Assembly: GCF_025766255.1 (NCBI RefSeq)
Contig: NW_026516809.1
Span: forward strand, 1 to 64,000
Origin: Zychaea mexicana
Taxonomy: Eukaryota; Mucoromycota; Mucoromycetes; Mucorales; Lichtheimiaceae
Length of the DNA stretch: 64,000 bases
Direction of reading: 5' to 3'
Under the pieces are notes generated by a model. It ran no database searches. It saw nothing but the letters and a program-made list of their open reading frames with translations, and had not been told where the DNA came from. Of the stretch, positions 1 through 11,690 are shown one piece after another (positions within the stretch are counted from its first letter, which is position 1; the number at the start of each line of letters is the position of its first letter). The translations under genes were made by a program, and so were the position numbers.

Positions 1-167
1 TTCACATGTAACAAAGACCCAAGCTATGTAATGATTTAAAAATTGATCGCGTGAAGAGGAAGGGGGATGGAAAGCTCTGCTCGCTGTTCGGAGACAAACC
101 ACTGCTAAAAATCGATTCCAAAAAAGGAAGGACTTTCATTATTAATTTTTGAAGATTGTCTATTATA

Positions 168-3100
168 TTAGAGATCTTCCTGGGGAGATTTTCGCTTTTT
201 GCCTTTGCTTACTGGTCGCGGTGATGGTGGACAAGGTGGTATAACGGAAGGTGGTGTTGGTGTATGAGGGGTAGGGATGAAAACAGTTTGATCATCCTTG
301 AGGGCCTTTAAGGTCTTTTTTACGGCCGCTTTCGTTTGCCATGTCAATACCAGCAGAGGTACCAATTGCTTATAAAAAGATTCAATCTGGTCTGGGAAGG
401 CCATCGGACCAAACTTATGCACGATACAGACATAATGCTTCGAAATCGACATCATTTCAACCATCAGATTCAACCCTATAATTTCATTGTACAAAGATTA
501 GTAAAAGTAATATCAAGTTCATTACGCTTTCTGATAGAAGCCATACTGTTGATAACAAAGCCAGGAACAATGACGTTGTTGATAGCTGTGGGATTGGGTT
601 TCAGCATTTGCCAGAGCATGTCTTTCATGAGTCGTGGTACTTTGATATTGGATTCATTAATCCATTTCGTGGACGTGCTTCCACCTTTTAGACCTGCTTC
701 GGCACATCCATACTCAAGATCGCAGTAGCTTATTATCACATCTACTTTATGCCCGGTATCCTTGCGATCAACGGTCTTTGTACCCATGATACTCCTGGTT
801 GCGTTTTTTCTTTCGCTAGAAGAGATACTAGCTTTTTTATCGCTAATATCCAAATATAATAATATGTTAGTTTCTTTTCTTATGTATAACGAATCATCAT
901 TACAGTCATATATTACTGGTATTTAATAATACACTCACCTGATGATTGTAAATGCCGATTCATTAAAGCATTTTTCAATAAAAGGAAATATACATCGTAC
1001 CACGTCAGCCTCGGTTGTTTTTCCATCCATTGGTAGCCATTCGTAATGAAATAAGTCATGGGCTTCCATGACTGCTTTGTGGGCCCAGTAGACCTCTGCT
1101 TATCTCTTTAGATGAAAGGCTGCTTGGCTCATGAGTTTTTCAGTCAAGCTCTCGAGATTATACTAGGAGGCTAAATCATATATTGTGAGTTTGATTTATT
1201 ATATGAATTTGATCCAAAATTATGGATTAGATATTTAAATGAATAAATTAATTTTAAAATGAAAAAGAACTATATTGATAGAAATTAATAAATAAATTAA
1301 TAAAAATAGAACTACATTTTATTTTTTAAAACAATGATATATCAATATGTTAGTACTAAAAAAGTTTTATTTATTGGTGGATTATATTTTTGAATATAAG
1401 AATTTTAATTTTGTCTAATCAAACATAAAAACAAATTTAAATTGAATTTTTAATTTAAAAATAAATAATTACTCTCTTAGATTCCAAAATCATTTATTTT
1501 TTTTAGAAATAAAAAGAATATAAACAAAAAATCGAAATCTTTATCATGGTTGTATTGAATGAATTTCTTCCTATTAATCACATTACACTTGGAATTAACT
1601 TATATGCTCGATAACATTCTGCTACAATTGACCACTGAGCACCTCCTCTACATCATCTTTCGCCGAGCCCCTAACAATGTCTAACAATTCTCCGAACATT
1701 CAATCGATGGCAACTGCAAGCTATGACGTTAACGCAATGTCAACAGTAAGCGATGCGAGCTTTGAAGCATGGAATTATTTATGCAATCAGAATTTGAAGA
1801 TTTTATAGAAAAAAATGCTATCGAAAAAATTCAAAAAAAAATTAAGAACATTGTTTGAAAATAATCTTTTTCTTTATCTTTCTATGAATAATAACTATTG
1901 TATACATATATTCAAAAAAGGTAAACGTGAAGGGTATTTTTGTACTAAAAAAATAAATACAAATTTACTATATGGTATAAAACCTGATATTTATGTTGTA
2001 AACATTCTAAACAGTATATTCCAAAACCAAAAAAATAAATAAACAAAGAAAAAAACATAAAAGGTTCATTTAAACCTCAAGAGGTTCAACAAAACATAAA
2101 TGTTTTACTAGATGAACCTTTAAATAGAAATAAAAACAGAAAAAAAATAAAAACTAAAAAAAAAAAAATGGGATTAAAGATAATATTAGGTAATCCTTCT
2201 TCATTTTCATTTGCTAATATTTTACCATACATATATTACAATATAAAAGTTTATTTGGTTTTTATTATTAGGTATATTATGCCATTTTTTATTTTATACC
2301 TAAAATTAATAATAACATTTAATAATATTAAGAAATATTTATTAATATTAATGTTTTTGTATCGTTCTAGAAGATTAATCAATAAAAATCTATTATTATA
2401 AAATATTTAACTACTTTAAAAATAAGGATTTAGGCACAATAACATGGTTTTGTTAGAATTAGAAGAATATATACCTCATAGATTTGTTTGAAATCCATTA
2501 ACATAGTCTAGTGTGCCTAAATAAAAAAATATTTAATCATTGTAGTTCATGTAATAACTTTCATATTGGGTGCAATCTATGAATAGCTCATACCAATCCT
2601 TCATAGGAATCGAGATATTGTTGCATGTCACTTAGTAACGGTTCAAGTTTTAATGGCTTGTAGCTTCTTGTTTCATGCAACTCATTTTGTGTGAACCGCG
2701 CTTGCTAATAATCATTATAGGGGTTCAGGATTAAGGAATGGACAGGGCTATTTTAATGTAATAAGGCTTGTTAGGTTATGGTAATTTGATATATGCAATG
2801 CTTAGTCCATCATTTATACTTACTGAAGGTAATCACATTCTTTCGCGAATTCACGCATCACGTCTTTGACTATTATTCCTAATTTTAAGGTCCACTTTTT
2901 CTCATCATCAAGTTCTTCAAACATGTCATCGATTTTTTCCTTGTTGCTCAGCAACAAAAGGACTAATGCAGATGATGATTTTGATGTTGCTGCAGCTGAT
3001 GACGATGGCGATGATGAGTTTGACTGCTGCTTGTATGTCACTTCCAGTTTTTTCTAGCTAATTCTAGCTCCTTTTTTCTATAAAAACGAGGTGTCAAGAG

Positions 3101-3180
3101 ATATGAGTAGTTTACAGAAAATTAAATAATTAAATTATATTACCAGGGTGATATTCATTATTTCTGCCATATTCTCGATG
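168..3180 (-). pseudogene. Family R repeated gene, copy 1 (inverted, broken)
   Basis: Inverted copy of the gene that is intact at 27776-29692. Exon 7 lies at about 168-478, exon 6 at about 550-846, exon 5 at about 943-1162, exon 4 near 2565-2735 and exon 3 near 2820-3075. Exon 2 breaks off at 3180, where a 4.6 kb AT-rich element is inserted; its continuation is at 7815-7851. Exon 1 is missing. An in-frame TAA at 1100-1102 (minus strand) replaces the glutamine codon of the other copies, and intron 4 carries an extra 1.35 kb element. The C-terminus ends in PQEDL instead of the acidic PEEDD tail of the other copies. Its function is unknown; the family looks like a lineage-specific Mucoromycota protein found in many copies, so this copy is almost certainly non-functional. 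Confidence 0.75.
1166..2516 (-). mobile_element. AT-rich insertion in intron 4 of copy 1
   Basis: This stretch is absent from the empty site in copy B (28691-28695) and present, slightly shorter, in copy A (22222-23423). It is flanked by TAG on both sides. Relative to the host gene the ends read GCACACTAGACTATG and, reversed, GGAGGCTAAATCATA, an imperfect terminal inverted repeat at best. A broken ORF at about 1770-2045 on the plus strand has a Cys-rich motif (YCIHIFKKGKREGYFC) resembling short zinc-binding motifs; a second ORF at 2168-2401 is hydrophobic. No transposase is visible, so this is probably non-autonomous. About 155 bp near 1607-1762 is present here only and is richer in G and C. 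Confidence 0.7.
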
Positions 3181-3771
3181 GAGATTAAACTTGAACTATT
3201 AAATATACCACATTTAATTGTTTAATATTTATCAATGACTTAATAATAATTTTTTATAAATATATATAATTTTCAGATTTTGAATTTTTTCTAAGATGAA
3301 TATCAATTTAATATGTAAAACCTATTTACATTTGTTACTATGGAGGAACAATTCTATTTATTTATTGTAGATATAAATCAAAGCGGTTGATAGTTTATAA
3401 GGTGTAAGTTGTAAAAAAACTTGCACCGTGACTCTTTATGGTTCTTTCTCTTAGAGAAAAGTTCTTGAATTTTAATAAAAAAATAACATATTTTGTCTTT
3501 GAAAAATTCAAAATAACTTTATACTTATATTAATTATATATAATTATCAGTACTATAATGACCTAATTTTTATCTTATAAAATAATTCTACATACTTTTT
3601 CCTATAAAATTGAATTTTATTATATAATATGAATTAGATATCAAAAATATAAGATAAATAATAATTATATAGATATTTAATTTTGGTATTTGCCTAAGGT
3701 TATAAGTTTTTCCTGATTGCTTTGTCAATAAGTTAGAAGAACGGTTTTTATTTTAAATTTTCAAAATGGTA

Positions 3772-6104
3772 CATTGACCCCCGCTTTTTGCACCTCCGCT
3801 TTTTGCAGATCCTCAGGTTTTGCAGCTTTTTTTGGAGGAATCCCACTCATCACTTAGTAAAATTGCAGTTTCCTCACTTTTTGCATTTTGCAGCCCAAAA
3901 CCAGGACCTGCAATTTCCCGCTAGTGGTTTTCATTCTCCCCAGAGAGCGGCGACACTGAGAATCGAACCACTGATACTTCCTAGTTTTAAAGCTTTATAT
4001 TTATTACATAAAGGTTTTATCACTGAAAATAATTGGTGATTCTGGATTGTTTGTTCTGGCTTTTCTTGCAGAAATCATCCCAGACTTTTCTGAGCTCATT
4101 CTGTATGTTTTGATGTTCTGGGGCATCTAAAATAGCAATTATTTTTTCTAGTATTCTTGTTTTTTCTTGCAAACTATATACTGGTGTAACAGGTTCAGAT
4201 GAAAGAACAGTCATGCTAGTATCTTCATTGCTGTTGTCAACAACATCATCAGCTACTTTTTCATTAAGAACAGCACTAACAATTTCTTCATTAGAAAGCA
4301 GTGGATGAAAAGCTGCAATTTCCTCAGGTGGATCTGCATCAAAAGTGAAATTTGCAAGGTTCTTGGCACCATAAATAAGACTGAGATGATCATCAATCTG
4401 GCCAAGTGCAACTTCGTCTGCATTGTCTGACCCACTATCAGTGCTGCTAGTCATGACTGCATCTATTACCCTCGTTTTTATGTAGCAGTTTACAATTGTC
4501 AGCACTGGAAAACTTTGCCATGCCTCATGACACCATTGTATTTCTGTCAAAACATCAATACGAAACATATTTCCGTCATTAACAGGCAGGCCTTTTTCCA
4601 AGCGCTCCTGAATTCTGCTATATATATGCTCATATTGCAAATTCCTAATACAACAGAGAAAATGGTTACTTTCAAATCTCCACATACATATAAAATAAGC
4701 CTATCTAATAATTATAACAACAACGTACTTGAAATGCACCTTGAAGCTGCGGATAATACCAGCATCTAAAGGCTGCATAAGCGATGTTGTATTTGGCGGC
4801 AAATATACTAGCTCGAAATTCTTTGGCTCGTAATCGCAAAAATAGCCCGAAAAGTTGTCTAAGAGCAATGCAATTTTTCTTTGCTGATACACCATCGATT
4901 TATCCAACATAGTAAGGTACTTCTTGAAGATATCGCGCGTCATCCAAGCATTGGCATTTGCACGGTACTTCGAGATGTCAACCTTTCTCTGCTGTGCCTG
5001 TTTTTATATAGAAAATATAATAAGCAGTTGATCATCATCTTTTACTTTATCGTATAGCATACTTTGCTGAAACAGGTTGGGTGCTGTGCCTTGCCAATGA
5101 ACCAGGGGTGCCACTTATTAGATCCATCAGCATTCGTCGTCAATACAAGTGTCAACCGCGACTTGTCCTGCTTGACCCCTTTAAACAGTCCAGGTGCAAT
5201 TGTAGACACAGGAGCACTGGAGTAGAAGACAGCTGTCTCGTCCATTTGTAAATGTCCTTTAAGGCATATTTTTCTAGCATTCGTTGGATTTTAGGCAACT
5301 TGACTTCTGCGAGTGTGACATCAGCAGAGCTAGCTTCACTACTTATTTTTTGAACCTTGAGGTTATATCGTTTTTGGAAGCGGTTTTGCCAGCCATTGGA
5401 GAATGTCAAGTCCTCAGTTGAGATTTGCAGCTTAGTTGCAAAGTTTTCACCAGCTTTCTTAATAATATCCCAATTGATTGGGATCTTCTCATAGAATCTT
5501 TGTTCTATCCATGTATATAAAACCTATTCTAGTTCCTATTGTATTATTTTGCTTTCTTATTAGTAAAGTGAATAGCAAGCAGTACTCAATAAGCTTAAAC
5601 ATACGGGAAACTTTGCTCGAGCTTTTTGTCTTTTATTTCTCTTGATGCCGTTTTCTTCTTCATGTTTTCTCTTAGCAATCATTCGTGAAATTGTTGTTGT
5701 ATTCGGAACACTCTCAAGGTTGTATGTTGTTTTTATCCAGTCGAGTAAGTCCTTGTATGTAAACTTGCGCAGCGCTTTCTCTTTGGCAACGTAGTACTGA
5801 TACGCTGCTTCACTTATTTCGTCAGTAAGCTTTTCATATTTTCCTTTCGTCATGATGTGTAGTTTGAGTAGTGTGTATAAGACAATTGCAAAAATTCAAG
5901 TCTTTTTATATAGATATTGCAATGTGAAAGTAACCTCAACAAAGTACCGATATTCTTTAATTGGTTCACATAATTGACACTTAGTAAGCTAAGCTATACT
6001 CAGCCTATGTAACACCCTTATACCTATCCTCACTTTTTGCAGTTCCCTGCTTTTTGCAGTTTTTTTCATGAAAAATCGCTACTGCAAAAGGTGGGGGTCA
6101 ACTG
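3772..6104 (-). mobile_element. pogo/Tigger-type DNA transposon, complete
   Basis: Terminal inverted repeats are CATTGACCCCCGCTTTTTGC at the left and, reversed, CAGTTGACCCCCACCTTTTG at the right. They are flanked by TA at 3770-3771 and 6105-6106, the TA duplication expected of Tc1/mariner-pogo elements. Subterminal CTTTTTGCA motifs recur at both ends. The single gene, on the minus strand, is a CENP-B/DDE_1-type transposase. Removing the element and one TA restores the start of the host ORF: the insertion lies just after the ATG at 3766-3768 of the DDE/chromodomain gene. A related MITE with matching terminal sequence lies at 46869-47021. Confidence 0.92.
4020..5853 (-). pseudogene. pogo/Tigger transposase, one frameshift
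   Basis: The start is at 5853 (MTKGKYEKLT). Exons derived from splice sites are 5605-5853, 5063-5523, 4729-4997 and 4020-4644. The N-terminal part is a helix-turn-helix (residues about 10-65), followed by a CENP-B-like second DNA-binding domain (FSNGWQNRFQKRYNLK). The DDE catalytic domain shows MDETAVFY with the first Asp, LLLDNFSGY with the second, and LPPNTTSLMQPLDAGI after it. The C-terminal 200 residues are acidic, as usual in Tigger proteins. Exon lengths sum to 1604 nt, one short of a multiple of three; the missing base falls at about 5247, just before MDETAV. Restoring one base would give about 534 aa, normal for the family. Probably inactivated recently, since only one lesion was found. 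Confidence 0.88.
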
Positions 6105-6106
6105 TA

Positions 6107-7692
6107 TTTGATGAATATAATAGCTCACTAAATAAAGAAGAAGTTTTAAAATATAAAACATTATTACAGGAAGAGATAGATAAATTAATTATAAATGAAT
6201 AGGGATTTATAAATGAAAATTGGAAGAAAAAACAAAATAATTATAAACATCGAACAGAATTGAAATACATTAAAGAAATAGATGAAATTAAAAAAGAATT
6301 ATTACAAAAGTTAGGATATACTTCTGTATTTTTCTTTTTAACTAAATTATATACACATAAGGATTATCCTTCACTATATTTTGAAATTGAAGAAGGGTTA
6401 TATTTAATATATCATCTTATATCAGGTATTATATCTAAAGATATGAAATGAAATATACCATATACATCATTCTATAAATTTTATAAAGAATTTTGGATAA
6501 CAAATTATGATAGTTTGAATAAATATGTAGATATATGTCTAAAAAATATGTTTTCTAATATTAAACAAGAATTTATTCTGCATTGATAAAAAACCCTGAA
6601 ATTTTTAAAAATATAACATTACTATTAGATAGTCATGATAGTACTATTGAATATGATAAGCCTGACATTTCTGCACAAAAACGATGGTCATATAATTAAA
6701 AACATCAGGTTTAAGAAAACAAGTATTAATAGATATTAATAATTTTATAATAGCAGTTTCTAATAGTCAACTATGTAGAGTTAGTAGTGATGGTGGTATG
6801 TTTTTAAACATGAAATTATATACAAAAATGGATAAAAGAGATGTTTTAGCTATTGATGGTGGCTACACATTATTTATTAAACAGTTTGAAGACTTATGTA
6901 AAAAGAAATATATATCATTAAGTGATAATAATTTTTTTTATCCTATTAGAAAAAATCCTAATGAAGAATTGAATATACAAGAAAAACATTCTAATAATGT
7001 ATTTGGAAGTTTCCGGTCAGCTATAGAAAACCAATTTTGTGAATTAGGAAATAAATTTAAACGATTTTCTAATAATAACTCTACATTAAAGATAGATGAT
7101 TATACATATATTAACTTACAAATAAAAGTAGCATTTTTACTTAAAAATATACAATTATTTACAGATACATTCAATATAATTACACAAGAACACCATAAAC
7201 TATGGGCTGAAAAAAACTTTGAGTTTCCTACTGATGTAAAACTAATTGATATAGTTTTAAATAATGAGATAAAGCAAATGGAAAAAATTAAAATAATGAG
7301 TGAATTACAAAAAGATTTATCAGATTTATCATTAGAAAGTGATAATATGATTATTGATGATAGTAATAATAGTGAAGAATCTAATAATAATATAATTGAT
7401 AATAATGAAGATATAGATTTCCCTGAATATAAAAATATTAATAGAAAAAAAGAAAGAAAAATAAAAGTGAAAGAAAAATTAATTTAAATTTAATTAGAGA
7501 AATTAATAAAAATAATAATTTTTATGAAATTGAAACAGTTATAGAACATAAATGAAGTAAGAATAATGAATATAAATTTCTTGTTAAGTGGAAAGATTAT
7601 GATGAAACAGATAATTCCTGGGTAAATGAGAAAGATTTTAATGAAAAACAAATATTAAAGGATTATTTTAAAGCCAAAAACATTAAGTATTA
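6107..7692 (+). pseudogene. DDE transposase with chromodomain, degraded
   Basis: Homologous along its length to the gene at 14231-15714. Its start codon is at 3766-3768, upstream of the Tigger insertion. Visible blocks are the N-terminal helical region (YTSVFFFLTKLY), a first catalytic Asp in LLLDSHDS, a second in SSDGGMF, the DGGY block, and the final Glu in FRSAIENQFCELGNKFKRF; together they fit the DDE_Tnp_4 order. The C-terminus at about 7525-7692 reads as a chromodomain (YKFLVKWKDYDETDNSW). At least five in-frame stops or frame changes (for example near 6200, 6449, 6585, 6699 and 7487) make it non-functional. The base composition is strongly AT-rich compared with the hAT element and the gene island. 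Confidence 0.78.
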
Positions 7693-7814
7693 GATTAATT
7701 ATTTTTGTATATATAGATTATTATTATAATGTTTCTAATAATTATATTTAAATTATTAAATGTAGTAGGTTTCATAATTTTGCTACTAAACATAAAGATA
7801 AGGATTAATTCTCA

Positions 7815-7851
7815 ATGCATGCTGTCCAGAATTGAGCGACATCAACACCTA
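7815..7851 (-). repeat. Remnant of family R exon 2 (copy 1)
   Basis: Thirty-seven bases continue the copy 1 exon 2 sequence after the DDE/chromodomain element, and include the intact TGG that is mutated to TAG in copy A. The match stops exactly at the left end of the hAT element; the missing part of the repeat is not found on the other side of that element. Confidence 0.8.
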
Positions 7852-8414
7852 TTAGGGGTCGCAATTGGACGGGTCGGGTCGGGTCAAGGGTCTGACCTGT
7901 TGACCCGCGGGTCAAGAAAACACTGACCCGACCCGACCCATTCAACCTGACGGGTCAAAACTCGGGTTGACGGGTTAGCAATGATTTCAACGATTTCTAA
8001 CCAAAAGGAAACAAAATGACGAATTTAAGAAGAAAATATATACTAAAAGTAAAATAAATAAGCTCAATAGTTTTATTTATTGATTGGTTTTTTGATAAAT
8101 CGTCTGTACTAGCATTGGCGTTAACTGGCCAGAACTCAGAAACTTAATGGGCAGATTGGGATGGAGACGGAGAGAATTTGAAGAATATAAAAAAAAAGGG
8201 AAGGCAAAAAAGTTAGCAGCAAAAAAATCAGCACTGTATTGCATAGTCAGCGAGACGGGCTAAATAGTGTGTTTTGCAATAAGTGGGCGATGGGCGATCA
8301 CATTCCTGTGCATTTATAGCGGATGAAACAAAAGAAAAGTTGTCGTGTGTGAGATTGCGGTATTGACAACAAATGCCGTGCTGAATAAAAGTAGTGGTAC
8401 TGAGTAAGGACAGG

Positions 8415-8530
8415 GCAGTGACGAAAAAGGACAGGTGTAAAGAAAAGACAAGTGGTGCCAGAGCGGCGACAAAAAAGGACAGGTGTTAAGAAAAGAGAAG
8501 TGGTGCCGGAGCAGCGACAAAAAAGGATGC
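8415..8530 (+). repeat. Tandem repeat in the hAT 5' region
   Basis: Two good copies and one partial copy of a roughly 49-bp unit (core AAAAAGGACAGGTGT followed by AGTGGTGCC) lie between the left end and the transposase gene. Such arrays may affect transposase binding, but this is only inference. The long minus-strand ORF over this stretch is a product of the repeat. Confidence 0.7.
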
Positions 8531-9094
8531 GGTAAAAAAAACAGTGACAAAAAGGCTGCAGATAAGAAAACAGTGGTGCTATATTTGTACCAGGGATGAA
8601 GTATTGAACGCAATAACGAAAAGATTGAGCTATGATAATGATTGCTGCCTAACAGTAGTCAAACGTTGTGTTTAGTCACTGTAGACAAGTTGATTCGGAC
8701 GATCGTAAAATTAAAGGGAAACGTACCTATACCGTCCAGGAGTGTGGAGAAAATGACGTATTTGCTCCAAAAACATCTAGTTACACCGGCATTAAAACGT
8801 TTTTGGAAAAATTGTAAAAGAAGCTTTATTTATGCTACATAATAGATCAACTAAAGCTTCAAGTATATGCGTCCAAAGCATGGCCAAACTGGGCATGATG
8901 TCTGTATACCCAAAAGCAAAAGATGTACCGTTTTCTAAGTAGTAGTTATATGTTCTATTCTATGCAACGTAAACAGCGATAAAAAAAAGATATAAATATA
9001 TACGAGTTTTCCATTTTCTTGCAAAGTAATCTTTATTTTCTCAGCTATTCTTTTTTAAAACGTAGCAGCCTTCGTACCTAGCACTTACACCATC

Positions 9095-11300
9095 ATGGAG
9101 TTCACCCATTCTGACAGCAATTTGACCTCTATGTCCTTGGATCCCACTGAATCTGAAGCCGGCGACTTTCACGAAACAAACGCAAGCGAGACAGAACACA
9201 GTGCAGCAATGGTTAGCCAAAGCAGTACGGCACGCGGTTCGGACGAGCCATGAATTTACAAATACAAGGTTGCAGATGCTACAAAAGACGAGAGGAATCG
9301 CATTATCAAGATTACTTGTTCAAGGTGCCAAAAGTCATATGTTGGTTCATCTACTGGTAACATTATCCGTCACCTGCAAAATAGACACAGCATTACGAAG
9401 GAGAAGTGCGAGCAAGGCAGCGTGGCAGTTGTTGGGCCAATGGACAGTTTCGCTCGTGGTGGTATGTCTATCCAAGCAACGACCGTTACTCGAGAAGTAT
9501 GGCGGGAGCAACAAGCACGTTTCATCATCAGCACAAAGTCTGGATACACGATGGTGGAAAATGAAGAATTTCGCAAGTTCATCCAGCTCACTCAGGCAGC
9601 ACCGTCGTTTGATGTTGTCGCGCCGATTACTGCCAATACCATCAAGAGCGACATCACCCAGTTATATCGAGTCGAGAAGGCGCGCATCATGTCCTATTTG
9701 CAAGCGCAACAATGTCTCTCTTTTTCCGTGGACGCCTGGACCTCAGAGTGGGGGTATGATTTCCTTGGTAATACCGCTCATTTCATTGACGAGTACTGGG
9801 TGCAGTGGGAGGTTTTAGTCGGTCTCCAGCATCCAGATGAACGCCATTCCGGAGAAGCTCTTGCTGATCATTTCCTAAGAGTGCTCGACGATTTCGACAT
9901 TACTCATCTCCTGTTTACCATTACCGCCGACAATGCTTCCAACAACCTGTCCATGGCTAAAGAGCTTGAAAGGCGTGCCGAGACAAGAGGGGAGAGTCGT
10001 CGCGCATTTCATTTCCAGGCAGCCAAACACCTTATCCCGTGTATCGGTCACGTCGTCAATTTGGTTGCGCAAGTACTGATCAAAGATGGGTTGCGCTCAC
10101 AGCCGTTGCTCGATAATGTTGTTGAATCAGATATCGCGGCCAATCAAGATATTAGCAACGTGGTGTCCAAGTTACGAGTAGGAATAAAGAAAATCAGGTA
10201 GGGTATAAATCACTGGCATAAATGGTCAAGCCCGCTTACACAAATATCAGCTTAAATTTACCATGTTATAAGGATGTCCACTACCAAGTACCGAAAACAA
10301 TATCGTGAATATTGTTCTATGAAGTATGGCGAGCAGCTCGAGCTACAATTGGATGTGCGCACACGATGGAACTCCACTTATGATATGCTGGTACGGGCGT
10401 TGAGGGTGAAGGACGCGTATAATGCAACCTGTGACTTCTTTAGCGAGTTGTCGATATATCGGTTGGATCCCCAAGACGAGCCATACATGAAAAAGGTCAT
10501 AGCATTGCTGGATAGTCTAAAAATTATGACGGAAGAGCTATCAACATCACAGTAAGTTATTACGGAAAATATAACACGCTGTAATAGCATCACATACAGC
10601 AATGTATTAAGCAACATGGTCCATCAATAGTTACCCGTCTATCAACAAAGTAATCTTCGCATACAACGTGCTCATTGACGATCTCGAAGACTTCCAAGAC
10701 GACACATCAAATCCGCAAATCCTGTGTGACGCAGCAAGACAGGCCCAAGCAAAGCTTGAAATGTATTATGCAAGAACCGATTCGTCCACTGTATATGCCG
10801 TCGCCACAGCAATGAACCCGTGCCTGAAGTATGCTTACTGGGATGAATGGGAATGGGAGCCAGAATTTAAAGAGACAGCTAGAATGAGTGTCGAAGCAGA
10901 ATGGAGCACGTTCAAGGCTGTGAGTGGCACCACTGACCGTGAGGCTGGAGCACTGTCACCTGAGGAGATACGTCGCAATCGCTACCGTCCCAAGAGGCAA
11001 AGATTCCAAGATGAGTTGACAGCATATGTAAGCGAGCCACAGACAGCACTTGCCAAAGGTGACGATAATAGACGACTGGTAAGCTACGAATTGGAGTACT
11101 GGCAACGCACAAGCACAACGTACGTGCAGTTAGCAAAAATGGCACGCAAGTTTCTCGCTATCCCTGCAACGTCAACATCTTGCGAGCACTTGTTTTCGGA
11201 TGTCAAAGGATTCGTGCCATCTGAACGAAACAGATTATTGCCGGAAGCATTACAAGAAAGCGTTTTGGTAAAGGCTTGGTCAAAAATAACAACCGACTAA
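9095..11300 (+). pseudogene. hAT transposase with BED zinc finger, one nonsense codon
   Basis: Three exons (9095-10197, 10273-10551, 10631-11300) join in frame to 684 codons. The N-terminus has a BED zinc finger (CSRCQKSY, then HLQNRH). The central part has the hAT catalytic blocks (SFSVDAWTSEWGYDFLG; ITADNASNN; CIGHVVNLV). The C-terminus has the dimerisation domain (ELEYW, LAIPATSTSCEHLFSDVKG, VLVKAW). The length is normal for hAT. The only lesion seen is TGA at 9251-9253, where BED fingers have their first conserved Trp, so a TGG to TGA change is likely. Translation from a later ATG could still give a protein without the complete finger. The nuclear DNA-cutting role is known for the family. 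Confidence 0.9.
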
Positions 11301-11690
11301 AAAAATTTCTACCACCTTTATCCCTTTTTTTTTTCTCACTTTCCGATCTTTGTCGTTCCTATTTGATTTGTCTCTTTTTCACTCCTCTTTCCTTTCGTTC
11401 ATTTTTTTTGCTCCTATTGCTAAACTGCTCACTTACTTTTTACACTTCTTCCTGTTTCCTTTTTTAACGGCCTTCCCTATTTTGTTCTTCCTTTTACTCT
11501 AAAGTCTAAGTTATCTTGGTCTTCAGGTATCCTTATTTATTAAATCCTATATACTTTGCACCGTTAGGCCTTAGCGCTTCCCCTTATCTTCATACTTTGC
11601 CCTTCATATAAAGTTATTATAAAATAAACAGTATTCGCATATGTCATCATAATATTCTTTTTTCCCTTTCGTATATCTTGCTATACATTT
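11301..11690. other. CT-rich stretch after the hAT gene, no gene seen
   Basis: This holds long pyrimidine runs (TTTCCTTTC and similar) and then AT-rich sequence up to the right subterminal repeats. It is probably the 3' untranslated region of the transposase gene; no ORF with recognisable content was found. Confidence 0.5.

Larger units (their letters stand above)
3181..7807 (+). mobile_element. AT-rich DDE/chromodomain element inserted in copy 1
   Basis: The family R repeat is continuous in copies A and B but is interrupted here: the left side ends in ATTCTCGATG (3171-3180) and the right side resumes with ATTCTCAATG (7808-7817). That is a 10-bp target duplication with one mismatch. The insert encodes a degraded DDE transposase with a C-terminal chromodomain, read on the plus strand from about 3766 to 7692, and contains a complete pogo/Tigger element at 3772-6104. 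No clear terminal inverted repeat was found (left end GAGATTAAACTT, right end reversed TAATCCTTATCT). The related gene at 14231-15714 belongs to the composite Rep unit. Confidence 0.65.

Noticed and set aside
3935..3990. tRNA-like GGTTCGATTCT (box B) text on the minus strand inside the Tigger element
   Set aside because: The bases around the TTCGATT loop do not pair into a T stem and no matching box A or acceptor stem was found, so no tRNA gene is called.
7855..7975. Telomere-like or satellite GGGTC array
   Set aside because: The units are GGGTC/GACCC, occur symmetrically at both ends of a hAT element, and are its subterminal repeats, not a telomere.
8314..8613. Minus-strand ORF in the hAT 5' region
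   Set aside because: Produced by the 49-bp tandem repeats; no family resemblance.
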